From Paralithodes platypus (Eukaryota; Arthropoda; Malacostraca; Decapoda; Lithodidae), in NCBI GenBank assembly GCA_032716605.1, contig CM064480.1, forward strand, positions 24,868,969 to 24,932,968: a stretch of 64,000 bases of DNA. The letters run 5' to 3'. Below, one piece after another: positions 22,568 to 33,291 of this stretch. The notes beneath the pieces are model-generated. The model saw nothing but the letters and a program-made list of their open reading frames with translations. It was not told where the DNA came from and did not search any database. Position numbers and translations under genes: made by a program. Numbering within the stretch: position 1 is the stretch's first letter; every line of letters begins with the position of its first letter.

Positions 22568-23187
22568 CCTATAAACGGCGAGCTGTGTGTATTGAACACC
22601 ACTGTTCTGGGCGAGCATATTAGGCTCCATTCATGCCTATAATCGACATTTTACGATAAATATCGTTATTACTTATTCATATGCGCCTATTTTACCTTCA
22701 CTATGAAGATAGTAACCTGTAACAACAATAAAACAAGTGGAAATAAAAAAATTCTGGTCGAAATCGCGAATAAACCTGGAGCAGCCCATTCATGAATTAT
22801 GGAGCAAATTGAGGCAACCCCTCCCTTCACGAGGCCTCAAGCCTGACTGACTCACTCACTCATTCACACTCCCTTGTGCAACACACTCGCTAGGCACATA
22901 AGCACATCCTCCACACAGTTTGCTAATGTTAGCACAAAAATATACCAACGAATTAGGGAATAACAGGGAAAATAGGTGATAATTGAAGGGGGAGGGGAAA
23001 GGGGGGAAGGAGGGGATGTGGAGGAGTGATATGAGGTATAGGAGGGGGGGAAAAAAAACAAAAAAAAAACAAAAAATTGTTTAGTGCTACTGGGGCCTTT
23101 TAAACAATTTTTTTTAGGCCTTCCCTCTAAGAGCTTTGCCGCCGTTGCCCAGTAAAACTTCTTAAGAGCTTTTCCGCCGTTCCCGGG
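22568..23187 (-). mobile_element. MITE family A, copy 2 (TTAA-flanked, 620 bp, opposite orientation)
   Basis: Flanked by TTAA at 22564-22567 and 23188-23191. On minus it begins CCCGGGAACGGCGG and ends near CGCCGTTTATAGG. It carries the same internal blocks as copy 1, so copies 1 and 2 form an imperfect inverted pair separated by about 215 bases. Confidence 0.8.
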
Positions 23188-23191
23188 TTAA

Positions 23192-23570
23192 GCATCAATA
23201 AGAACAGTTTTGGACCTGTTACTGACTTTTTTGTGTGAATTAATGTGTTGGCATCGGTAGATTTCACCGCCGCTGCACTCCCACTCCCTCCGCCTTCCCC
23301 CGCCCCGCCCCCAACCCCATCACTGTGTTGAAGTTGATTAGCCTAGTGCTACAGCTCGCATATCAGCCTCTCCAGGTCCCCCTGCATGTTCATCATCCTC
23401 ATTGTAACCAGAGAACACAGAAATATTGTCTATCATATCATCATCATCAGACTGATTATAACTGTCGGGGGTGCTAACTTCGCCCCCCCCTCCCTTTATT
23501 ATGGTTCAATAGACCAGAAACTAGAGAAGAAGTTATGACCCTATTGAGAATACAAAACTATTGAACAAAC
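23192..23570. other. Unassigned DNA with a possible acidic coding remnant on minus
   Basis: No firm gene. On minus, about 23470-23340 reads SYNQSDDDDMIDNISVFSGY followed by NEDDEHAGGPGEADMRAVALG and a stop. An acidic N-terminus of this kind could belong to a transposase exon. There is no conserved domain, so this is weak. Confidence 0.25.
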
Positions 23571-23574
23571 TTAC

Positions 23575-25084
23575 AAGTGTATGTTATGTTAAAAGTGAAG
23601 AGAGTAGTGAAGGAAAGTAAGAGAAGAGTAGATGAGGAATTTGGAAGGAATCTGAGTGTCAAATAAAGGGAGTGTAAGAAACTGTTCTGGAAAGAAGTCA
23701 AGAAAGTTAGGGAAGGTAGCAAGGGAAATATTAAGGGTGTGAAAGATAAGAATGGGTGAGTGCTAGCCGAGAAGCAAGAGAGAGTCGAAAGATGGAGGGA
23801 GTACTTCAACGAATTGCTGAATGTAAGGAATGAAGCGCCAGCAAACATAGTTGGGAGGGAGAAGAAGAGAAGTAGTGGAGGAGGATGTGGGGATCACGAG
23901 GTCAGAAGTGTGTGAAGCCATGAAAAGAGTGAAGTTGGGGAAAGCACCAGGAATAGATGGAGTGTGTGGGGAAATGCTGAGGTATGGTGGTGAGATAGTG
24001 ATCGAATGGGTATGGAATATGCGCAAACTAGCATGGGAGAAGGGGAGTGCACCTGATGACTGGAAGACAGGCATAATAGTCCCCCTATATAAGGGTAAAG
24101 GGGAAAGAGGAGAGTGTGGTAACCACTAGGGAAGGTGTACAGTAGGGTAGTGATTGAGAGCGTGAGAGCGAGAACAGAGAAATGGATAGGTGACGAGCAG
24201 GGCAGTTTTAGGAAGGGAAGAGGATGTGTAGATCAGATTTTTACCCTGAAATGTGTTGTGGAGAAATATCTGGAGAAGCAACAAAAGCTGTATGTTGCCT
24301 TTATGGAATTGGAGAAGGCCTATGACAGAGTGGATAGAGAAGGTATGTGGAAAGTATTTAGAATATACGGAGTAGATGGCAAGTTGCTGAAAGCAGTGAA
24401 GAGCATGTATGAGGGTGCAAAGGTGGCACTACGTGTGGAGAATGAGCAGAGCAAGTTCTTTGATCTGAATGTTGGGTTGAAACAGGGGTGTGTGATGTCC
24501 CCGTGGTTGTTCACTGTATATATGGATGGAGTCATGAAAGAAATACAAAGAAGAGCAGTGGATGTTGGTGTATCGCTGATAAGGGAGGGAGACGAGTGGA
24601 AGCTCCTGTACTGCTGTTTGCTGATGATACAGTTCTGATGAGCGATAATGAATGGGAGTTGCAGGGTCTGGTAAATATGTTTGGAACAGTGTGCGAAAAA
24701 CGGAATCTGAAGGTAAATGCGGGGAAGAGCAAGGTTATGGTCTTCGAAAGGGGTGAAGCCACAGAGTGTGCTAGGTGAAGTTGAACGGTCAGGCATGGAG
24801 ATTGTCAGCTCATTTAAATATCTGGGCAGTATGCTGAGTAAAGATGGGAGTATAGATGAAGAAGTGCCGGAAAGGGTGCAACAGGGGAAAAGGGTTGTAG
24901 GAACGCTGAAAGCAGTAACAAGAAATAGGGTGGTCAGCATGGAAGTGAAGAAGTCCTTGCATAACAGTGTGGTAATCCCGACACTGACTTACGGAAGCGA
25001 AGCATGGACGTTGGTGGAGAAACTCAGACCAAGAGTGAGAAGGGTGGAATTTAGTTACTTGAGAAGTGCATGCAGAGTTACATG
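23575..25084 (+). mobile_element. RTE-2: older RTE-like LINE fragment, truncated at both ends
   Basis: It has the same protein as RTE-1, in plus orientation and broken: KKLFWKEVKKVREGSKG, KRVKLGKAPGIDGV, WKTGIIVPLYKGKGERG, a lost segment after GNH (about 24128), GSFRKGRGCVDQIF, LEKAYDRVDREG and VLLFADDTVLMSD after a frameshift near 24605. It stops at WRDRH (25084), so the GATA-tailed 3' end is missing. More stops and frameshifts than RTE-1 or RTE-3 suggest greater age. Confidence 0.85.
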
Positions 25085-25209
25085 GAGGGATAGACACACA
25101 TATATACAGTACCACATATACTGTATACTGGGATATACTTCCTAACTTTTACTGCTTAAAGCTTGAAATTTCAGTGTTGGCCTGAAAAGGATATTTCTAA
25201 TCAAATGCT
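25085..25209. other. Short unassigned AT-rich spacer
   Basis: Contains CACACATATATACAGTACC and GGATATACTTCC. No feature is recognised. Confidence 0.4.
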
Positions 25210-25421
25210 GCGGGCCTTGGCCTGGTCGGTAGCGCATCTGACTGCTGTTTAAAGGGTTGGCAGTTCGATCCCACCCCGTGCCATTGGTAGATGTCATGAG
25301 TTTGGACACTCACGTCTAACGATTCGTGGCTAATGTCCAGTAAAGTGTCTGTAAAGTGTCTGATTAGCCCTGCTAATCAAGAGAGTGTACGTCGTTAAAA
25401 ACTGCATCTTCATCTTCATCC
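25210..25421 (+). mobile_element. tRNA-derived SINE
   Basis: A TGGCCTGGTCGGTAGCGC (A box, 25218) and an AGTTCGATCCC (B box, 25262) lie 44 bases apart, matching the split RNA polymerase III promoter of a tRNA. A non-tRNA body of about 130 bases follows, ending in a short TTCATC tandem (about 25406-25421). The acceptor and anticodon arms do not fold convincingly, so this is not a functional tRNA. No target duplication was found. Confidence 0.75.
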
Positions 25422-25541
25422 AGTTTTTAACCCAATCATGGTTGAAAACTACCCTTCTAAATAGTGCTGTCCTGTAAATAAGTGCAGCTCTGCATTAATA
25501 TACAAAACACAAATTTTCCAGATTTATTATTCTGGTAACTG
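25422..25541. other. Unassigned spacer between SINE and MITE
   Basis: No feature is recognised. Confidence 0.4.
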
Positions 25542-25545
25542 TTAA

Positions 25546-25648
25546 CCCGGGAACAGTGAGAACACTCTTCAGAGTTTTTGGTGGGCAAGGCGAGGACCCT
25601 CTTAAGAGGTAAGGTCTAGAAAAAACTTTTAAAAGGCCCCAGTAGCAC

Positions 25649-25697
<49 letters not shown>

Positions 25698-26177
25698 AAA
25701 TTCCTCCATACCTCATGTCACTCCTCCACATCTGTGAAAATCCCCTCCTTCCCCCCCACCTTCAATTATCATCTATTTTTCCTCTTCTTACCATGTTTAT
25801 TGGTGTATTTATCATGCCAATATCTGCAACCCGGTTCCAGGGTGTGGTCATGTGTGTTATGTAAGGTAGAGACTGGGAGAGTGTGAGAGGGAGTAGCTCA
25901 GTACTGCCTCAGCCCTCGAGAGAAGAGGGTGTGAGGCCGGCTGGCTCACAATCGATGAATGAACCACTCTGTAATAACTCCCGATTTTGACCATCCAATC
26001 GATATTCCCACTTGTTTTGTTGTTGTTACAGGTTACTATTTTCATATTAAATGTAAAATAGGCGCATATGAATAAGTAATGACAATATTTATCGTAAAAT
26101 TACGATTATAGGCAGGAATGGAGCTTAATATTGCCGCCAGAACTGTGGTGTTCACTACACCCTGCGGCGCTCGCCGG
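25546..26177 (+). mobile_element. MITE family A, copy 3 (TTAA-flanked, 632 bp)
   Basis: Flanked by TTAA at 25542-25545 and 26178-26181. It begins CCCGGGAACAG and ends CGGCGCTCGCCGG; the ends are imperfectly inverted. It contains an A run of more than 40 bases at about 25653-25695, and the same TTCCCACTTGTTTTGTTG and TAAAATAGGCGCATATG blocks as the other copies. Confidence 0.8.
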
Positions 26178-26181
26178 TTAA

Positions 26182-27018
26182 GGCTGGGTGTTGTTGTAGT
26201 TCCCCAGACTTTCTAGCCGAAACGAAAAGTCTTGAGTCAGGGTGTTAAACATACTGGCATACAGTAAGTAAGGCCAACATTGACCGTATTTCAAACTACA
26301 GTATCTAGTTGTTGTTGATGTGTTATTTTATACTGGGCCGGGGCCCTCATAAGGCTAGTGGCTACAGTATCTAAAATTCTCACATAACTGTTATGTAGCA
26401 GTTAGGGAATCCTCTCTCTGATTCCACCACCAAGAGCGCTGCCTTTTTATAAACTAAGACTAATACATGCATGCATGACTATCATGCACACATGTATCTA
26501 AGCATTTGAAAAAATTTCATGGTCATCCTTTAGCGGATGTTTCCCAGGGGGAAACAAAGCGTTGGAGATGATGATGAGAAGGATTGAAAATATATATACA
26601 GTATTTTTGTTTTTATATTTTTTAGAAATTTAAGAATTCTCTTGTAACATGTGTTATTTACCTGGTTAATTTCAAAGGAAGCCTTGTGCCTTGGAAATTG
26701 ACCATGCGATGATTGTATTTTTTGAGAGGATTATATTCAACTTGACAAAGAATTTAGAAGATAATTGAAAAATAAATATATATATAAATTATACTGTACA
26801 GTAATATATAAAATAATGAAAAACATGGTTCAGCAAAATAATATAATAATCCTTTATAAGATAATAAAACAAGAGGTGAACTCACTCGGGTCTGGTGCTG
26901 GATACGGTGGTCTGTGCGAAGCCCTTGACTTTCTCTCGCACTACTTGGATTCCTCGCTCATCAGACGCATTCAGTTCAAGTACTCTGCAAAATTATATAG
27001 ATTATAATACAGAAAATT
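26182..27018. other. AT-rich unassigned DNA with one possible exon-like stretch
   Basis: Mostly non-coding. On plus, about 26875-26996, the frame [20 protein letters not shown] and following residues is denser in G/C and codon-like than its surroundings and is preceded by AG. I do not recognise it. It could be a decayed coding fragment, but there is no supporting motif. Confidence 0.3.
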
Positions 27019-27030
27019 AATGTCTTAGCC

Positions 27031-27074
27031 ACCCCTTCGGGGATCACAGCGTCAGGCAATAGATAGATAGATAG
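27031..27074 (+). mobile_element. RTE-4: 44-bp terminal fragment of the RTE LINE with its own target duplication
   Basis: ACCCCTTCGGGGATCACAGC and GTCAGGCAATAGATAGATAG are the 3' terminus of the RTE family. A 12-base duplication, AATGTCTTAGCC, flanks it (27019-27030 and 27075-27086). This is an extremely 5'-truncated but otherwise normal insertion. Confidence 0.85.
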
Positions 27075-27086
27075 AATGTCTTAGCC

Positions 27087-27244
27087 CCACATTTATTTCC
27101 ATTTATTGGTCTCTAACCATTTCAATACAAACAATTTAACTTTATTTTAGTTAAAAGTGAACATTTAGCTTAGGAAGAATAGCTGTGGTTTAACTCAGCA
27201 GCTGCGACAGACATGTTTTTTAAAGTGCCGCTGGTGTGACGTCT
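27087..27244. other. Unassigned spacer
   Basis: No feature is seen before the TTAA at 27245. Confidence 0.4.
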
Positions 27245-27248
27245 TTAA

Positions 27249-27529
27249 CCCTCGGAATCCGGGAGGCCTCTTATGAGGCAAACAAAAATATTGGCAGGAA
27301 TCCGGGAGGCCTCATATGAGGCCGCTAAAATCGTCATAACTCGGCAACCACGCGTTGTAGCGATGTCATCTCAACGGCAGTCTACAGACAAGATGTTCTA
27401 CAATTTGCAAAAAACTTGACTGCTCTAGGTGGTCTCAATCAGTAGCTACTGAATTATGAAGCTTGACTGTACGAAAATGGCCCCGGACACAGCGATCCGC
27501 CTCATATGAGGGCCCGCGGACCCGGAGGG
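27249..27529. mobile_element. MITE family F (piggyBac-like, 281 bp)
   Basis: TTAA at 27245-27248 and 27530-27533. Terminal inverted repeats start CCCTCGGAATCCGGGAGGCC and, from the other end, CCCTCCGGGTCCGCGGGCCC. CCCT termini with TTAA duplication are the hallmark of piggyBac-type elements. It contains an internal direct repeat of CCGGGAGGCCTC followed by TATGAGG at 27259 and 27301. Confidence 0.8.
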
Positions 27530-27533
27530 TTAA

Positions 27534-27950
27534 AGGGTTATTCAGACAAAAGAATTTATACTGTATTTACCATATAAAGCAATATATATTACTGCTTAAT
27601 TAAATATTTTACTTGTATAATGAACATGTGAACATTGAAGAAGAACCAGAAAATATCCAGTGTGAAACAGTAAATTTGTGATGGATGTTGGTAGGGAGGG
27701 AGCATGACATAGGTGTGCTCTCTAAGCCATCTCCAGAGATACTGGAGGCTCTGGGCCAGTCTTGTGCCTGTGTGAGGGAGGAGAGGGGGAGAGGAAGAGT
27801 ACAGGAGGCTGACTAAACGTATCTGAAGCGAGAGACGATTTATAAGGAGTGGAGGAGGGAAGTATTGGATAAATGAGGGTGAGGGAGTAATAGGGGGGGG
27901 GGGGGGGGGAGTAGAAGGAAGGGGGGGAGGAACACATGTAAGGGGAGGAC
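27534..27950. other. Unassigned DNA with a long G run
   Basis: It holds a G homopolymer of about 17 at 27893-27909 in a purine-rich plus strand. Its long minus-strand open frames are Pro/Ser low-complexity consequences of that skew. No gene is recognised. Confidence 0.4.
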
Positions 27951-27962
27951 AAGATGTGGTGG

Positions 27963-28038
27963 TTGTTGTTGTTGTTGTTGCTGTTCCCCAAGCTGCCTGG
28001 CCGAACAGCCCCAAGGCCCCGAGCAAGGCTAAGGCCAT
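27963..28038 (-). mobile_element. (AAC)n-tailed retroposon, 76-bp 5'-truncated copy
   Basis: On minus it reads GGCTGTTCGGCCAGGCAGCT, then TGGGGAACAGCAACAAC. Target duplication AAGATGTGGTGG (27951-27962 and 28039-28050). The same 3' end occurs at 45471, 56385 and, at the end of LINE-T, at 47914. Confidence 0.85.
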
Positions 28039-28050
28039 AAGATGTGGTGG

Positions 28051-28199
28051 TAAGGAGCATACTACCTAATCACATATTGCCTCCATTTCAACGGCCCAGG
28101 GGCTTTCATTTTTCTTATGTGCTATCGATGAGGAACGTTGCATTTGCTCAGTAAAATCTTCCAGAAGGAATGTTGCAATTCTTGGGTTAAAGCAGAACA
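28051..28199. other. Unassigned spacer
   Basis: No feature is recognised. Confidence 0.4.
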
Positions 28200-28540
28200 A
28201 AAGAAAGGTGTGGGGCTAACTCGATTCGGTGTAGCATCTGTCGATGTTGGATGCACCATGGAGTAAGCGCTGTAGTAGAATAAAAGGAGCCCTGCTAAAG
28301 GATGTCAGAAATCGAGAAATTTCAGTGCGTAGTGTGCAAGGCGAGCTTGTGCTAAATTATGATCCTGTGGCTGTGAATTTTGGAAATGAGTCATTGGAGC
28401 TGGTGGACAAGTTTTGTTACCTAGGAGATACCATCTCTGCCGGTGGTGGGGTCGAGGCTGGCCACTGTCGCTAGAATTAGATGTGGCTGGGGAAGTTCAG
28501 AGAACTGCTGCCAATAATTCCTACTTTATGTAAACGACAT
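28200..28540 (+). pseudogene. LINE-V fragment: zinc-finger linker and RT C-terminal piece
   Basis: Plus-strand frames give GANSIRCSICRCWMHHGVS, then VDKFCYLGDTISAGGGVEAG, then VARIRCGWGKFRELLPI. This arrangement (a Cys/His linker before a KFCYLGD box) is familiar from a widespread invertebrate RTE/CR1-type LINE, often annotated by similarity as craniofacial-development-protein-like. Frameshifts and stops are present, and both ends are truncated. It directly abuts LINE-X2. Confidence 0.65.
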
Positions 28541-28544
28541 GCCA

Positions 28545-29540
28545 GAAAATTTTGAATAGTCATATGAATATGTTCGCGGATGACGCTAAGATCATGAAGA
28601 ATATCACCTGTATAGAAAGTTGTCAGGATCTTCAAAAGGACCTAGATAAGTTGCACAGATGGAGCCAAACCTGGAAAATGAGTTTCAATGCAGAAAAGTG
28701 TCATGTTTTGGAAGTGGGAACAAGTGAGATATGGCCAAGCTGGGAGTACAAATTAGGAATTGAAAAAATCGGCAAAACATGGCATGAGAAGGACCTTGGA
28801 GTGATAATACAAGATGATCTATCGCCGGAGAAGCATATTAACATGATCAATGGAGGAGCATATGGAATAATAACCAATATGAGTGGCATTTAACTATTTG
28901 GACAAAGAAATGTAAAGAAAACTGATAATGACTATGATAAGACCAAGATTAGAATATGCAGCAGTGATATGGTCACCACATTTGAAAAAACACATTAACA
29001 AATTAGAGAAAGTCCAAAGGATAGCAACAAAGATGATCCCAAGATTGAAGGAGTTGACATATGAGGAAAGACTTAAGACACTACAAATGCCTACCTTGAA
29101 AGAGAAGGGAACGACGTGACTTAATAACGATGTTCAAGGGAGTAAAAAGTTTGGAACGAGTAGATAGGGAAGATCTATTCGTGAGGGATGATGGAAGGAC
29201 AAGAGGACACGAGTTTAAACTAAGGAAGGGCAGATTTCGTAAGGGCAAAGAAATTCAGCTTCCCATTTAGAAGTATAGAGACTTGGAACAACTTGGAGGA
29301 GGAGGTGGTGCGAGCGAAGAATATTAACATGTTCAAATCTAGGTTGGATAAAAGTAAATATGGAAATAGGACAACATAAGCTATGATGTGTTAGTCCAAA
29401 ATACTGGGAATTGGGAATATCCATTACGATAATTGTACTGTATAAGTAAAATGGATTGATTATAAAGTAACTAAGACAGGACAACACGAGCGCTGCTCAA
29501 TTCCTGTAGACTACAAATAGGTAAATACACACACACACAG
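28545..29540 (+). mobile_element. LINE-X2: 5'-truncated CR1/jockey-like LINE, 3' part
   Basis: It starts inside RT at the catalytic NMFADDAKIMK box. The thumb follows (WSQTWKMSFNAEKCHVLEVG, KDLGVIIQDDLSPEKHI), then MIRPRLEYAAVIWSPHLKKH, KLEKVQRIATKMIPRLKELT and a tail region with WNNLEEEVV-type residues in broken frames. The 3' end is ACAAATAGGTAAATACACAC with a CA microsatellite (29527-29538). It belongs to the same family as LINE-X next door. Confidence 0.8.
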
Positions 29541-30580
29541 TAGGTGAAGCAGAGGTACAACTAAAAGCAATTATTGAGGAGCAAAAGGGACAGCAGGAGG
29601 AGAACCTGAACAAGAGGGTAGTTAATGCCATCAGACAAAATGAGAAACAGGTCAGTGATATTATTGACAAGAAGAGGTGTGTAATTATGTTTGGAGATGT
29701 AGAAGAGGAAATATCAGATAAAAATACGAGAAAAGGAGTGGAGATAAAGAAAGTTGAGAAGATGATTGATGTGATAGATAGACAAGATAGATTGTGATAG
29801 AATGGTAAATGAGTGGAACGCACTGCCCCAGTATGTAGTCGATTCCGAATCAATAAGGGAGTTTGAAAGTAATCTTGATAAAGCATGGGGAAGACAAGAT
29901 TTGAAGTTTGATTATAAAGCAAAAATACAGAATAGTAAAACTGTTGCGTCTGCTACCGCCGCCGCCAACACCGTGAACGACCGCAGCAGTGCAAGTACTG
30001 GTACTGAGCTGGATACACAGGCCTAGTTTGCCTTTTTCCAGAGGATCTACTGTAAGAAACTGTAAGATAAGGAGGGATGGAAGAGAGAGGTAGAGGATTG
30101 TTGGAGACTAGGGAAATACAAGAAAGGAGAAATGAGGCCAATGAAGATTAGATTTAAGTCAACCAAAGTAGCAGAGGAGGTACTCAGATCCAGCTGGAAG
30201 TTAAGTCTGGAGGGGGAATACAGAAATGTTAAACTAAGGAAAGATCTAAATGTGGAAGAGAGGGAGAAAATGAGAGAAATAAATCAAGGAAGTCAAAGAA
30301 AAGACCGATAATAGATCAGAAGGGGAGAAGGGGGATTTTTTTCTACAGGAACATGGATGGGAAAGTAAAGAAGTGGTACCTGAAGAAGGGGGAGAAGATA
30401 GGGGCGGAGGGGGGGAGAAAAGACGTGGTGGTACAGGAAGAAGGATTGGAGGGAGAGGTGCAACAGGAAAGAGAAATAGGAGAAATAGTAGAAATAGTAG
30501 GATAAAGACAGGGAATATCAATCATAATGGTAAAAGCAACAGGTGCAAGATGGTCTATAGCAATGTGGATGGGCTGATAT
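29541..30580 (+). pseudogene. LINE-X ORF1 remnant
   Basis: Plus frames give LKAIIEEQKGQQEENLNKRV, then KRCVIMFGDVEEE, resuming after an insertion with EEMRPMKIRFKSTKVAEEVL and SWKLSLEGEYRNVKLRKDL, then NVEEREKMREI. This is a coiled-coil-like start followed by an RRM-like region, as in ORF1 of CR1/jockey LINEs. A Gly/Arg-rich tail follows (30373-30520). Another LINE fragment interrupts it at about 29795-30060. Stops and frame changes are present. The predicted role is binding of LINE RNA. Confidence 0.65.
29795..30060 (+). pseudogene. 3'-terminal LINE fragment inserted in LINE-X ORF1
   Basis: The frame reads MVNEWNALPQYVVDSESIRE, then FESNLDKAWGRQDLKFDYKA, the usual C-terminal end of a CR1-like RT (WNxLPxxVVxAxSxxxFKxxLD). 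It breaks the ORF1 frame of LINE-X, so it is a later, strongly 5'-truncated insertion. No clear duplication was found. Confidence 0.6.
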
Positions 30581-32620
30581 AAAAGAAATTATAAATTAAT
30601 GATTACATCAGACAGGAAGAGCCCTTATTATTGTGTCTATGTGAAACTAAACTAAATAAAGGGATAAGTTTGGAGGGAATGGGATGGAACAACTATAATA
30701 TCTAGAGAAGACAAGATTGGGGGAGGGCCCAGGGGTGCTAATTCTTACGCATAATAAATTGAAAACAAGAAAGATTGATCTGAATAATAGTAAAGCAGAA
30801 ATATTAGTGAGCAGAGCGAGTTCTTTGACCTGAATGTTGGTTTGAAACAGGGGTGTGTGATGTCCCCGTGGTTGTTTACTGTATATATGGATGGAGTCAT
30901 GAAAGAAATACTATCAAGAGCAGTGAATGTTGGTGTATCGCTGAAAAGGGAGGGAATTGAGTGGAAGCTACTATACTGCTGTTTGCGGATGATACAGTTC
31001 TGATGAGTGATAATGAATGGGAGTTGCAGGGTCTGGTAAATGAGTTTGGAACAGTGTGCGAAAAACGGAATTTGAAGGTAAATACGGGGAAGAGCAAGGT
31101 TATGGTCTTCGAAAAGGGGTGAAGTCACAGAGTGTGAGGTGAAGCTGAACGGTCAGGCTATGGAGATCGTCAACTCTTTTAAGTATCTGGGCAGTGGTGT
31201 TGAGTAAAGATGGGACTATGGATGAAGAGGTGCGGGAGAGGGTACAACAGGGGAAGAGGGTTGTAGGAACGCTAAAAGCAGTAACAAGAAATAGGGTGGT
31301 CAGTATGGAAGTGAAGAAGTCCTTGCATGACAGTGTGGTAATCTCGACACTGACTTACGGAAGCGAAGCATGGACGTTGGTTGAGAGACTCAGACCAAAA
31401 GTGAGAGCAGTGGAAATGAATTACTTAAGGAGTGCGTGCGGAGTTACATGGAGGGATAGACAGACTAATGAGGAAGTAAGAAGGAGGTGTGGTGTGGAGG
31501 TAGATGTGCTGGAAAGTGTGAAAAGGAACAACTGGAGATGATTCGGCCATATGGAACGTATGGAAAGCGAAAGCGAGAGAATGACTAAGAGGGTGTACGA
31601 GAGCGAGGTGGAGGGACAGAGGGGGAGAGGTAGACTGAATATGAGGTGGAAGGATGAAGTGAGGAACTACATGAACGAAGGCGGTGCTGGTTGGGGGGAG
31701 GGGCGTCGACTGACTGGGGACAGAGGTGCATGGGGGCGGTTCGTTCGTGGCCACCCCTTCGGGGATCACGGCGTCAGGCAATAGATAGATAGATAGAAAT
31801 ATTAGCAGTAGAATTGACAGATGATGACAATCAAAAGGCGGATATTGCAGTGGCCTACATGCCGCCCTACACAGGGGCTTGGGAAGAGGAGGAATACAAA
31901 TTTATCAAAGATGAGATGATTATTTCTATTGAAAAATTAACTCGTAGAAACAATGAATTAATTATAGTAGGGGACCTCAACTGTAAAGAGGTGGATTGGG
32001 AACAGAAAGAAGCTGGCAGCAATGTGAACTCGTGGGGGTATAGGCTACTGGATATGGTCACAGAAAATTTATTGGTGCAAAATATAAAGGAAAATACAAG
32101 AAGGGGATATGATGAAGCATCCAGATTGGACCTAATGATTACTAGAGACCCAGATGTAATTTCTGATATAAAATACTTACCACCTTTAGGCAAGAGCGAT
32201 CATGTTGTAATGGACATAGAAATCCTATTGGGTTATTCCAATATGGTGGAGAGGGAGGAGCACAAGGAAAATAGGTTTGACTATGCAAAAGGAGACTACC
32301 AATCACTGAGAAAATACTTCAGAGATGTTGACTGGAGCGAAATACATCAGAGAAATAGTGTAGACGAGAAGTATGGAGTATTTAAAACAATATATGAAGA
32401 AGGAGTCAATAAATATGACCCTAAACAAGGTAATAAGTCAACGAAGGTAAAGGATTGGTATAATGAAAAATGTAGGAAAGCCAAGGAAAAGAGAGACCAG
32501 GCGTGGAAGGCAGCTAGAAAAAGGTGCAATAGAGAAACTTGGAACAGATACAAGAGATTAAGAAATGTATACAGTATGCTACAATCAGGAGACAAGCCAG
32601 ATAATATGAAAAGAACATCA
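30550..32620 (+). pseudogene. LINE-X endonuclease and linker, split by RTE-3
   Basis: It starts CKMVYSNVDGL (about 30545) and LCLCETKLNKG with stops. After RTE-3 it continues ILAVELTDDDNQKADIAVAY (about 31797), MPPYTG, LIIVGDLNCKEVDWE (about 31960), RLDLMITRDPDVI and PLGKSDHVVMDIE (about 32190). The ETK, GDLN and SDH boxes are APE-endonuclease active-site motifs. The stretch 31814-32623 is open for 269 codons and ends in a Lys/Arg-rich linker. Confidence 0.8.
30808..31794 (+). mobile_element. RTE-3: 5'-truncated RTE LINE in the LINE-X endonuclease
   Basis: Target duplication AGAAATATTAG (30797-30807 and 31795-31805). It encodes the last third of the RT family protein: a GLKQGCVMSPWLF equivalent, FADDTVLMSDNEWELQGLVN in a shifted frame, then 31194-31541 and 31551-31784 open to GHPFGDHGVRQ. 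It ends CAGGCAATAGATAGATAGAT. The sequence is very close to RTE-1, so the two are of similar age. Confidence 0.9.
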
Positions 32621-33291
32621 TGAAAAAATGTGAGTGATCCTAAGCTGTTCTATAGGTTTGTAAATAGTTAAAATGAAGGTAAGGGATAGAATAGTGAGGT
32701 TGAAAGTTGAAGGGACCACTTATGATGACAATCAGAATATGTATGAAGTTATGAACAATACACTACACTCAGTATACCGTATACTAAAGATGAGAACTTT
32801 GAAGAAGTAGATGACATTTATGAAATTGGTGATAAACTGGGAGAGATTAAGTTTCTCCCAGAGGAGCTAATAGAAATAATGAAAGGACTAGATGTGAAAA
32901 AAAGCAGTGGGACCTGACAATGTAGCGGGATGGATTTCGAAATAATGTGCTGACGAACTAGTGAAACCCTTATACAAGATAATGAAATACTCTCTGGAAG
33001 TGGGAAAATTACCAATGGACTGGAAGAGAGCCAGCATTGTACCGATTTATAAAGGTGGGAACAGGGAGCATCCATTAAATTATCGACCTGTGTCACTTAC
33101 TAGTATAGTGTGCAAAATCTGTGAGAAAATAATTAAGAAAAGATGGATTATTTACTTGGAAAAAAATAGTCTACTATCTAACAGGCAATTTGGATTCAGG
33201 GAGGGTACCTCATGTGTTACAAATCTACTCAGTTTTTATGACAGAGTGGTCGACATATTACAAGAGAGAGATGGATGGGTGGAATGCGTAT
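32621..33291 (+). pseudogene. LINE-X reverse transcriptase, first part
   Basis: The frame reads KPLYKIMKYSLEVGKLPMDW, KRASIVPIYKGGNREHPLNY, RPVSLTSIVCKICEKIIKK, then LLSNRQFGFREGTSCVTNLL and VVDILQERDGWVECVY, where DIRS-2 enters. These are RT motifs 0-2 of a CR1/jockey-like LINE. A stop precedes it at about 32943, and the region 32620-32780 is degenerate. Confidence 0.8.
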